Shown: one piece after another, positions 1 through 6,246 of the stretch
Position numbering within the stretch: the stretch's first letter is position 1
Layout of the letters: every line of letters begins with the position of its first letter
NCBI GenBank assembly: GCA_003225655.1
Contig: QIAW01000558.1
Coordinates: 1-9,715 of the forward strand
Direction: 5' to 3'
Length of the DNA stretch: 9,715 nucleotides
From: Acidobacteriota bacterium
Lineage (GTDB): Bacteria > Acidobacteriota > Terriglobia > Terriglobales > Acidobacteriaceae
Notes under the pieces: model-generated
Database searches by the model: none
What the model saw: only the letters and a program-made list of their open reading frames with translations
Told to the model about the DNA's origin: nothing
Position numbers and translations under genes: made by a program

Positions 1-758
1 CGAACTGCCTCAGTGAACAGATCGCGGAACTGGGCAACATATTCACCTTCGCTGAGCGGGCATTCCGGTGGCGATATATCCAGATCCCAATATTGCGCAA
101 TCTGGGGTTCAGTATCGCGTCGCTCCAGATCGATGACCAGACGGTGTCCAGGCAGCAACTTGCGAACGCCTGACAACAGTGTTTCTTCTGAAGAGAGATA
201 TCCAAAAGCAAGAAACTCTGGAAGAGCAAGCCGATTGAGATCGGGCTTGAAGTTCGGAAGCTCTAAGAGCGCCTTAATCTCGGAGGCAAAGGCAAAACGG
301 CGGTCCGCCATCATGTAATAAAACGGTTTGATTCCCAGGCGGTCCCGGGCACAGAACAGTCTTTTGCGGCGCGTATCCCAAATTGCGAAGGCAAACATTC
401 CGCGCAGGTGGTGAACACAATCGTCCCCATATTCCTCGTACAGGTGCACAATGGTTTCCGTGTCGCTATGCGAGGCGTAGCGGTGGCCGCGCTTTTCCAG
501 GATCGGACGAAGTTCAGGGTCGTTATAGATTTCACCGTTGAAGACAATCCACACAGTCCCATCTTCGTTGCTCATGGGTTGGTGTCCCCCGGCTACATCA
601 ACAATACTCAACCGCCGGAACCCCAGCGCGACCGGGCCAAGCGTCAAGCTGCCTTCGTCGTCAGGCCCACGATGCCGAAGGACGTTCGTCATCGCCTTCA
701 GGTTCTGTTCGGGAAACCGCCGGCCGTTTAGATCAAGCACTCCACAGATGCCGCACAT
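1..758 (-). CDS. asnB: Asparagine synthase (glutamine-hydrolysing)-type amidotransferase, N-terminal part, cut by window edge
   Basis: The minus-strand frame opens with ATG at 758 and runs without a stop past position 1, giving 252 codons of a family usually over 600 residues long. Cys2 of MCGICGV is the N-terminal nucleophile of class II glutamine amidotransferases. Other landmarks of the glutaminase domain follow: RHRGPDDEG (about 28-36), FRRLSIVD (47-54), FNGEIYN (73-79), the SDTE loop (98-101), MFAFAIWD (121-128) and ARDRLGIKP (137-145). The ATP-dependent synthetase domain lies outside the window. The family transfers ammonia from glutamine to an activated carboxylate, classically aspartate. 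In polysaccharide loci, members are often thought to amidate uronic acids, and the setting here makes that plausible, but it is inferred. It is the last visible gene of the minus-strand operon, 53 bp after the methyltransferase. No strong ribosome binding site precedes the start; the MCGI processing site fixes it. Confidence 0.95.
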   Translation of the reverse strand, partial: MCGICGVLDLNGRRFPEQNLKAMTNVLRHRGPDDEGSLTLGPVALGFRRLSIVDVAGGHQPMSNEDGTVWIVFNGEIYNDPELRPILEKRGHRYASHSDTETIVHLYEEYGDDCVHHLRGMFAFAIWDTRRKRLFCARDRLGIKPFYYMMADRRFAFASEIKALLELPNFKPDLNRLALPEFLAFGYLSSEETLLSGVRKLLPGHRLVIDLERRDTEPQIAQYWDLDISPPECPLSEGEYVAQFRDLFTEAV

Positions 759-788
759 TGTCTATTTTTTCTCTGTTTGAATTCGATT

Positions 789-809
789 CTTCAGGGCAGC
801 GCCCGGAAG
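789..809 (-). other. Intercistronic stem-loop between methyltransferase and amidotransferase genes
   Basis: CTTCAGGGC (789-797) and GCCCGGAAG (801-809) form a 9-bp inverted repeat with one mismatch around a 3-nt loop. It lies directly downstream of the methyltransferase stop codon (814-812) and about 30 nt before the amidotransferase start. No T-run follows on either strand, so it is not a typical intrinsic terminator. It could stabilise or help process the polycistronic mRNA, or it could be chance. Confidence 0.4.
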
Positions 810-811
810 TG

Positions 812-1609
812 CTACACGACCATGAATGCGAGAGAGCCGCCGGGAATGGTGTAAATCTTGTGGTTCTTGGAAAATTCGACAAGCCAGCGCGAGACGCCAT
901 TGACACCGGTTCTGCCGAAATCATGCCAGGCAATGACGCTTCCCTCATGGCAGCACTGGATCGCGTTCAAGGTGTCGGAGCGGACATATTCATAGGAATG
1001 GGCGCCATCAATGAAGAACAGATCGATTTTGCCGCAATATGGAGAAAAATCGAACGATGCACTGTCACCGAACAGCGGGGTAATCTTACTCGCTTCAGGT
1101 GTGCCGTCAAAAATGTACTTTCGATCGCGATGCGAGGCTTGAATATGCCAGTCATCGACCAAAGTTGTCTGCAGCTTGGGATTCATCTGGTCATGAGGAA
1201 GATCAAGAGTGTAGATCTTTGCATCGGCGGCAGAGTTGAGTCCCAAATGATAGGTCGTGTATCCCCGCAGCGTCCCAATCTCGAAAATCGCCTTTGGATT
1301 GAGGCGCCGGCAAAGAAGACACAAGCTGACAATATCAGCGGTGTACGAGGCAACTGGACCAAACCAGGAATCTTCGGAGATTCCCGCCAGAACCACCGGG
1401 ATTGCGCTATTTGAAGGCAGCACCTCCCATATGTTCTTCTCTGGCAGCCTTCTTCTTTCTGCAAGTGTCTTGTACAAAAACAGAGTTTCGCTGGCGTAGT
1501 ACACCATGTCCCTTGGCTTCGAGAGCAGCCCGAGGGCCCTGACATTGCCTCCGACGACCAAATTTCGGAGGCCCAGAAGAGAGGTTCGAAAATATTTTGT
1601 GGATGGCAT
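812..1609 (-). CDS. Class I SAM-dependent methyltransferase (Methyltransf_24-like)
   Basis: This predicted 265-residue protein would transfer a methyl group from S-adenosylmethionine. IFEIGTLRGYTT (about 108-119) is motif I, the glycine-rich SAM loop, with a following acidic strand end at YTLDL (133-137). GDSASFDF (181-188) and IDLFFIDGAHSYEYVRSD (195-212) match the FIDGxHxYxxVxxD block of Methyltransf_24-type enzymes, and WHDF (228-231) follows. There is no signal peptide or membrane segment. In this operon a sugar O-methyltransferase or a modifier of the glycan is the natural guess, but no substrate can be read from the sequence. The frame can be extended to an ATG at 1690, which would overlap the upstream lyase gene by 40 bp. 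I chose 1609 because the extra 27 residues are not fold-like and lie mostly inside that gene. Neither start has a good Shine-Dalgarno sequence, so the start is uncertain. Confidence 0.88.
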   Translation of the reverse strand: MPSTKYFRTSLLGLRNLVVGGNVRALGLLSKPRDMVYYASETLFLYKTLAERRRLPEKNIWEVLPSNSAIPVVLAGISEDSWFGPVASYTADIVSLCLLCRRLNPKAIFEIGTLRGYTTYHLGLNSAADAKIYTLDLPHDQMNPKLQTTLVDDWHIQASHRDRKYIFDGTPEASKITPLFGDSASFDFSPYCGKIDLFFIDGAHSYEYVRSDTLNAIQCCHEGSVIAWHDFGRTGVNGVSRWLVEFSKNHKIYTIPGGSLAFMVV

Positions 1610-1650
1610 AGCAGGTCGGGCGTGCGTTAACTCACCCGCATTCGAAGCGG

Positions 1651-4035
1651 CTAGAGAACCTTTGTGCGAATAGCTGTGTCGTAAGCCCATTTGGGGCCTG
1701 TTCCAGTATGGGAAAGCCTTGGTGGTGCCGCAGTTTCGTTTGTATCAAGGCCGGATACGCGAGTGTCGAAGAGCCATTCATCGCGTACTACGGCCGTCTT
1801 AGCGGAAAAAATCCGCCGGCCGCCAACCTCCAGGTAACTTCCATCACAAATAACGAAGCGGTTTAGGTTTTTCCCCGAACTGGTGGAGCCAAACAGGAAT
1901 CGCGCATCGCTGCTCCAGGATCCGTATTGCCACATCCCAACCTGGTCGGCAAAAAACAGATAGTCCGATGATCCGGCGATGGAATACTGATAGGAGCGAA
2001 CGGGAACGCCACTGTGTTTTTCCTTAAACGGCTGGAGCAGGCCCACATGTGTGCTGGCCTGCGAAACAGGCACCAGGAGGGTTACAAATTCCGCCGGCAA
2101 CTGGGCCTGGGCGCTGATTCGAAGAACTGGTGACCGCTCTTTTTTCCCGTAGACGGGCGAGTACCAACCTTGAGATATTTCTTGTGAGCACGCATGGCTC
2201 GCCGTGAATAACAAGGTGAGAGCTGTCTTTTTGGCGCCGTAGAACATGACGCCTCCGGGAATCGTAGAGAGAGTGCCTGGCGCAAAGTGCCAGGAAAGGT
2301 CGAGTTGATGCTGCCCATCGCCTTCGAGAACGTCGCGAATAAACCAGAAATGCGGCTTCAAAAAGAAAACCTGGCGTCTATGCTGGACTGAATGCCGATT
2401 GTAGCCATCGTGCGAACCACTGAAGAAATCAAAGCTGTCTCTGCACGCCCATCGGTTGACGCTGACATTGGGCAAGCTCTGCCATCCGAATGGTCCGGCA
2501 GGTTCGGCCTGGCTCACGCCATCAACTTGTACCGTATTGTGACTGCCGGTTGCGCGGAACCGGTCTCGCTCCGTACCAGAGCCCACATATACGAATGTTC
2601 CCGGATCAATGAGCACCGGTTGCCTGTTCACCGATAGTTGCAGGCTCATACCGTCTGCGTGGCTGTGGCCCGCGCGGCCCAGCGCTTGCGGACCGGCATC
2701 AATCACCAGTTGCTGTATCAGCGGTTTCAAAGTAGACATTACATGGATTCCACTGGACTTCAGGGCAAACGAACTCGCTGCCCGCTGCGCGGGAAACAGT
2801 TTTTCGAATTGTTTTGCACCTTCAATACCCAGCAACCAGAGGGTTTCTTCGCGAATATCCCCAGCGGCCGCCTTGAAATCCGCGCGGTCAAACAGCACAG
2901 CTCCGGTGGCAAGCGGATCAACGAGGTGTTGCACGCGGTTACGCCGCGGATCGAAGACCCGCCCGCCGTCATCATCTCCGAGACAGGGAAGCGGACCCGC
3001 CGCATGTAGACTGCAGATGACATTCAACATTTTTTCAATGGTCCGGTTCAAGGTTACGGGGACTGGAATCTGATTTCGTTCGGCGAGAATCCGCGCGTGA
3101 AGGAAGAAGTCAAGGGCGTAGACATGGTAATAAATGGATTGTTCAAAATGCATGCCATCCGGCTGCACCTGGCGCAGTGCCTCAGCCAAAACAATTTGCC
3201 AGCCCCGTTTTTGCCAACGTTGCGCCAATAGAGATCCAGGACACAAGGTGCCTATAAAAAATAGCCCTACTCCTTCGCCTAACAGATGCGTATTCGGGGA
3301 AAAATATGTGGAAAGAAACCGCTCGATGTGGCGCGCATTCAGCATGAGCGCCCGCCAAAGATCAGAAGGAAATCGTTCCGGAACCTCTGCGCAACCCTGC
3401 AGCAGGCGCCAGATCCATAGCCAGGAGAGGCTTCGAAAGGCAACCTCCAGACTGCTGGCCCAGTTGATTCCCCTTCCGTACGGGTTCTGCTGCTGCCAGT
3501 GATACCACTGCCGGAACAGCTCTTGTGCATACCGAGGTTCGACCGTCAGACGATAAGCCTTCGCGAGAGTGACAAGATGCTGGTGGCGATTGAGCTCCCA
3601 GATGATCTTCGAGTCCCCCACCTGATCAAAGTCGAGATAGCGCACCCGGAACCATGCGGAGAGGGGCACTTGCTTGCCATGCACGGCATCCAGATGCCAA
3701 TCGATTTCCGCGCCGTAGTCCACCCCTTCGTACCCGAGAAGGTCGAAGCGGTGCCGGCAAATCTGCTCGGCGTGTTCGACAATTTCCTCAACCATCTCCG
3801 GTCGACGCTCACGAAGCCAGTCGACAATCTGCGGCACCTCTTCAGACCAGAAAAAGAAGCGGCCGCATCCTTGCGACCAGGGAGCACCGCCGTTCTTCAT
3901 GAACCGAACGCCCATTCGGCCCAGCAGGAAGTCAGAGCGTTTTGCAATTTCCTGTCTCGTGCGCATACGCAATTCTTCCCAATCCATCCGCACTGCCCGC
4001 CTGCAACGATCCAGCCAGTGGTTCTTAACCAGCAT
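1651..4035 (-). CDS. Heparinase II/III family protein (alginate/uronate lyase-like)
   Basis: This 794-residue protein belongs to the heparinase II/III family of polysaccharide lyases, which cleave uronic-acid-containing chains by beta-elimination. The N-terminal half is an alpha/alpha-toroid type region. It includes RGINWASSLEVAFRSLSW (about 188-205) and SPNTHLLGEGVGLF (246-259), which carries the Asn-x-His type site. EQSIYYHVYALDFF (298-311) supplies candidate catalytic tyrosines. The C-terminal beta-sandwich carries GHSHADGMSLQLSVN (456-470), PVLIDPGTFVY (473-483) and FRATGSHNTVQVDG (493-506), the usual His-containing core, so it looks catalytically intact. There is no signal peptide, so a cytoplasmic place is suggested. 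ATG 4035 was chosen because AAGGAG (4049-4044) sits 8 nt upstream. Its first codons overlap the glycosyltransferase stop by 11 bp, implying translational coupling; an upstream ATG at 4122 lies inside that gene. It may trim or proofread the polymer built by the same operon (inference). Family assignment is secure; substrate is unknown. Confidence 0.93.
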   Translation of the reverse strand: MLVKNHWLDRCRRAVRMDWEELRMRTRQEIAKRSDFLLGRMGVRFMKNGGAPWSQGCGRFFFWSEEVPQIVDWLRERRPEMVEEIVEHAEQICRHRFDLLGYEGVDYGAEIDWHLDAVHGKQVPLSAWFRVRYLDFDQVGDSKIIWELNRHQHLVTLAKAYRLTVEPRYAQELFRQWYHWQQQNPYGRGINWASSLEVAFRSLSWLWIWRLLQGCAEVPERFPSDLWRALMLNARHIERFLSTYFSPNTHLLGEGVGLFFIGTLCPGSLLAQRWQKRGWQIVLAEALRQVQPDGMHFEQSIYYHVYALDFFLHARILAERNQIPVPVTLNRTIEKMLNVICSLHAAGPLPCLGDDDGGRVFDPRRNRVQHLVDPLATGAVLFDRADFKAAAGDIREETLWLLGIEGAKQFEKLFPAQRAASSFALKSSGIHVMSTLKPLIQQLVIDAGPQALGRAGHSHADGMSLQLSVNRQPVLIDPGTFVYVGSGTERDRFRATGSHNTVQVDGVSQAEPAGPFGWQSLPNVSVNRWACRDSFDFFSGSHDGYNRHSVQHRRQVFFLKPHFWFIRDVLEGDGQHQLDLSWHFAPGTLSTIPGGVMFYGAKKTALTLLFTASHACSQEISQGWYSPVYGKKERSPVLRISAQAQLPAEFVTLLVPVSQASTHVGLLQPFKEKHSGVPVRSYQYSIAGSSDYLFFADQVGMWQYGSWSSDARFLFGSTSSGKNLNRFVICDGSYLEVGGRRIFSAKTAVVRDEWLFDTRVSGLDTNETAAPPRLSHTGTGPKWAYDTAIRTKVL

Positions 4036-5245
4036 GGACCAGACTCCTTCCCGTCTTCGCCCCTTGCTCGCCAGGTTCGGCAAGCAACCAATCCACGGTC
4101 CGTGCAATATTGTCATCGGCATTCTGGAACTGCGTCTGTTTTTTGATCTCTTTGTAGTGCTGCGTCAGACCAACAAGTTGCCGGCACAGGCCCTCGGCAT
4201 TGCCGTCGCGGTAAGTCACGACATTGGGTGGCCGATGGCCGTTCTCACTGGCGATAACCGGCACGCCAAGAGCGAGCGATTCGAGTACGGAAGCAGAGAC
4301 ACCATCACACGCAGGAGTTCGGATGTAGGCGAAACTTCGCGTCAGCAGCGTCAGGAATTCATCATGCATCAGGTTCCCCAGCAGCAAGAGGCCCTCGCGT
4401 TCATCCACGGGCCAACTGGCCGCGAACTCCCGCACTGACGGCAATTCTCTTGAGGGGAAGCCCAGCCAGATAAACCCTGCGCGTGGATAGGTTTTCCGGA
4501 ATTGCCACATGGCTTGCCGCAACATGGGAAGCTGATACTCGGGACGAAAAGAAACGTAGCAGAAAAATACAGGGTGATGAGTTTTCAGGAAGATTTCAGC
4601 ATCTTGGATGAGCGGTGTCTGCTGAAAATCCAGATGTTGGGTAGAAAAACCAGGAATCGCTGCTACACGATCCCCCTTGATGCCGTAACGTTCAATCTCT
4701 TGCTTGACTGCCAGGTTATTGCATGAAATTTGTCCCGCTAATTGAAAGAGCCAGCGATAGGCGAGCCGCAACCAGGGCTCTTTGCGAGGAAAGTATCTCT
4801 GCCGCAACCCTCCGCGCCAACTTAGCGCAATCGGGTGGCCAGCAATACGGCCTACCAGCGCCGCGGTTAAGGCCAGCAGATAGCCGGTTCTTGATTGGCC
4901 GTTGACATGCATTTGAAACTGATAGCCCTGGGCGGCAAATCGGATCAACTTGCACAAGTAGTCAAACCCATTCTGAACATCCACGTACTCGCTGCTCTTC
5001 CTGGTATGACTCTCATTAAGATTGAGCACGTCGCACACATTTCCTCGGCGGCGAATTTCTTCGACGAGCAACTTCGTTTGTATGGCCCAGCCGCAAACCG
5101 GAGGCGGATAATTGCCGATCTGCAGAATCTTTGCCTGCCTGCGCTTTTCGCTCAGGCTATCTGCGGAGCTCTCGGCTTTGCCCGTAACGAACAATGGACC
5201 GTCTATGGCGCAGTTATTTCTTTCTTGTACTTTCGTTAGAGGCAT
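4025..5245 (-). CDS. Glycosyltransferase, GT-B fold, GT4-like
   Basis: This 406-residue protein has the two-lobed layout of GT-B glycosyltransferases. After a poorly ordered N-terminal stretch of about 38 residues, the first Rossmann strand and donor loop appear as KILQIGNYPPPVCGWAIQTK (39-58). The C-terminal lobe has FCYVSFRPEY (228-237), GFIWLGFPS (257-265) and the donor-binding block DGVSASVLESLALGVPVIAS (314-333). In that block Glu322 fits the second glutamate of the GT4 E-x7-E motif, while Asp314 stands where the first glutamate is usual. The enzyme should move a sugar from a nucleotide donor to a lipid-linked acceptor at the cytoplasmic face of the membrane. Donor and acceptor are not predictable. 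It starts 30 bp after the regulator gene and overlaps the lyase gene by 11 bp. The ATG at 5245 has only a weak upstream ribosome binding site, so a slightly later start is possible. Confidence 0.9.
   Translation of the reverse strand: MPLTKVQERNNCAIDGPLFVTGKAESSADSLSEKRRQAKILQIGNYPPPVCGWAIQTKLLVEEIRRRGNVCDVLNLNESHTRKSSEYVDVQNGFDYLCKLIRFAAQGYQFQMHVNGQSRTGYLLALTAALVGRIAGHPIALSWRGGLRQRYFPRKEPWLRLAYRWLFQLAGQISCNNLAVKQEIERYGIKGDRVAAIPGFSTQHLDFQQTPLIQDAEIFLKTHHPVFFCYVSFRPEYQLPMLRQAMWQFRKTYPRAGFIWLGFPSRELPSVREFAASWPVDEREGLLLLGNLMHDEFLTLLTRSFAYIRTPACDGVSASVLESLALGVPVIASENGHRPPNVVTYRDGNAEGLCRQLVGLTQHYKEIKKQTQFQNADDNIARTVDWLLAEPGEQGAKTGRSLVHAG
4044..4049 (-). promoter_or_regulatory. Ribosome binding site of the heparinase II/III family gene
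   Basis: On the minus strand AAGGAG lies 8 nt before ATG 4035, inside the last codons of the glycosyltransferase gene. It is the best Shine-Dalgarno match among the minus-strand starts and decides for 4035 over the longer reading from 4122. Confidence 0.8.
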
Positions 5246-5275
5246 GGCCGAGATGCAAAGATGCAGGTAGACAAT

Positions 5276-5947
5276 TTAGTTGCGTTGTTGCTGATAGCGG
5301 AGCAGGATGAGATCAGCGCGGCGGCCAACCCCGAATTTCGTCAGGACATTAGAAACGTGAAACTTCACCGTACGCTCCGAGATATTGAGTTTGGCCGCGA
5401 TTTCCTTGTTCGATAAATTCTCCAGCAGCCGATCAAGCACTTGGGTTTCGCGCGTGCTCAACTGCGCCGACCAGCTTGAGCCCTGTGTCCTGTGTCCCGT
5501 GTGCAATATCGAATCCACAAAATGAGAAAGCAGCCCACGCGGCACCCAGAAGCCGCCCGTCGCAACCGCCTGTAGCGCGCCTGGTAACTGCTGGCGGGCC
5601 TCGGTGTAACGTACCAAGCCTTTGACTCCAAGCGCTAAAAGAGCAAATGCATTATTTTCGTCATACTTTTCCACCACCAACAGCAAGTAAGATTCCGGGT
5701 AACGGCTCTGAATCGCAGCCACCAGCGCTTCCACCGCAGGACGTGGGGCGTGCGCGTCGATCACATAAACATTCGCCCGCGGTAGGTGTTCTGGTTCTTG
5801 TTCTCTTGTGGCAACGGGAGCTAACTGGCAGGTTCTGAGATGAAGGCCCGGCTTGGCGAGCAATCGCTGGAATTCCTCAAGCACGAGCGGATGCCATGAT
5901 AATAGGCACACCTTCAAATCATGTTTTCGAGCAGCTCGATGCACCAT
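5276..5947 (-). CDS. NarL/LuxR-family transcriptional regulator with degenerate receiver domain
   Basis: This 223-residue protein has NarL-type response regulator architecture. The receiver-like domain spans about 12-135 and a GerE/LuxR helix-turn-helix about 162-217, with LSTRETQVLDRL, LSNKEIAAKLNISERTVKFH and NVLTKFGVGRRADLI matching the DNA-binding consensus closely. The receiver is unusual. The acidic pair expected in VCLLSWHPLVLEEF (13-26) is replaced by Ser17-Trp18, the usual Thr/Ser near 91-93 is Val-Val-Glu, and the conserved Lys after the G-x-x-G turn is Arg113 or Tyr114. Asp64, at the phosphoacceptor position, is kept. Known family chemistry needs the acidic pair for magnesium, so phosphorylation-independent control is inferred. 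No sensor kinase is adjacent. It is the first gene of the operon and diverges from the exported-protein gene, making self- and neighbour-regulation likely. ATG 5947 lacks a clear Shine-Dalgarno sequence; a TTG at 5917 is an alternative. Confidence 0.92.
   Translation of the reverse strand: MVHRAARKHDLKVCLLSWHPLVLEEFQRLLAKPGLHLRTCQLAPVATREQEPEHLPRANVYVIDAHAPRPAVEALVAAIQSRYPESYLLLVVEKYDENNAFALLALGVKGLVRYTEARQQLPGALQAVATGGFWVPRGLLSHFVDSILHTGHRTQGSSWSAQLSTRETQVLDRLLENLSNKEIAAKLNISERTVKFHVSNVLTKFGVGRRADLILLRYQQQRN
5482..5502. repeat. Three tandem 7-bp units inside the regulator gene
   Basis: CCTGTGT, CCTGTGT and CCCGTGT stand back to back on the plus strand. They encode part of the linker (about residues 149-156) between the receiver and the DNA-binding domain. 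Two units are identical and the third has one change. Seven is not a multiple of three, so gain or loss of a unit would shift the frame before the helix-turn-helix. Confidence 0.7.
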
Positions 5948-6007
5948 GGATTGCCGCGAGAGGACAAATATTCAGGTCGAACGATAGCACAACCAGAGCT
6001 GTCCCGC

Positions 6008-6031
6008 AGTACAGGTGAGCCCACCTGTACT
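6008..6031. promoter_or_regulatory. Perfect palindrome, probable operator
   Basis: AGTACAGGTG (6008-6017) and CACCTGTACT (6022-6031) are exact reverse complements separated by AGCC. The element lies about 60 bp from the regulator start and 205 bp from the exported-protein start. No T-run follows on either strand, so a terminator is unlikely. A dimeric regulator site is the simplest reading, and the adjacent NarL-type protein is the obvious candidate. That pairing is inferred. Confidence 0.6.
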
Positions 6032-6044
6032 CTGCCGAGCCCAC
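6017..6044. repeat. 8-bp direct repeat with 20-bp period
   Basis: GAGCCCAC occurs at 6017-6024 and again at 6037-6044, so the start-to-start distance is 20 bp, close to two turns of B-DNA. The first copy spans the centre and right arm of the palindrome. Two same-face copies could serve as tandem half-sites for a helix-turn-helix regulator, but an 8-bp match can also be chance. Confidence 0.4.
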
Positions 6045-6115
6045 AGACCAGATGTTTTGTTTCTGCATCACAAATAGAGTATGCAAGGTTGCTCGGCATC
6101 CCGCATTCCGGGATG
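6033..6115 (+). other. Nested inverted repeats, possible leader RNA structure
   Basis: TGCCGAGC (6033-6040) is the exact reverse complement of GCTCGGCA (6091-6098). Next to it, CATCCCG (6097-6103) pairs exactly with CGGGATG (6109-6115) around a 5-nt loop. The two pairings share bases 6097-6098, so they partly compete or would stack. If transcription of the plus-strand gene starts upstream, these could fold in its leader. No known riboswitch class was recognised. Confidence 0.35.
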
Positions 6116-6223
6116 AGGCACAGCCCGAATCGTCGTCCACCTTGTTAAAGGGGGAGGCAAGGACGTCGGCGCGGCGTATCGAATCGGTCCTCGCAAGGCG
6201 CGCAATGTCTGCTGGGTCTAGGT

Positions 6224-6246
6224 AGGAGCAAGTTGATGTCAGGAGG
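6224..6246 (+). promoter_or_regulatory. Two ribosome binding sites for the exported-protein gene
   Basis: AGGAG (6224-6228) lies 7 nt before ATG 6236. A second, stronger AGGAGG (6241-6246) lies only 4 nt before an in-frame ATG at 6251. The first pair has the better spacing and was used for the start. The two starts differ by five residues and do not change the predicted signal peptide. Confidence 0.7.

Larger units (their letters stand above)
5948..6235. other. Divergent intergenic control region
   Basis: This stretch separates the start of the regulator operon (minus) from the exported-protein gene (plus) and should hold promoters for both. It contains a perfect 24-bp palindromic element, a direct repeat spaced by two helical turns and smaller inverted repeats, each listed separately. 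I found no convincing sigma-70 pair on either strand. The best plus-strand guess is TTGTTT at 6057-6062 with TATGCA at 6080-6085 (17-bp spacing, weak -10). Short open frames across the region are not protein-like. Confidence 0.75.

Noticed and set aside
758..1414. Plus-strand open frame of 218 codons
   Set aside because: It lies opposite the methyltransferase, whose SAM motifs are clear, and starts at a TTG without a ribosome binding site.
3499..4438. Plus-strand open frames opposite the lyase and glycosyltransferase
   Set aside because: They are shadows of two genes with strong family motifs on the other strand.
6008..6031. Palindrome as an intrinsic terminator or a classical lux box
   Set aside because: No T-run follows on either strand, and the arms have the opposite polarity to a lux box.
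6100..6232. Possible c-di-GMP (GEMM) riboswitch before the exported-protein gene
   Set aside because: The GGGCAAACC-type core, tetraloop receptor and other conserved blocks could not be found.
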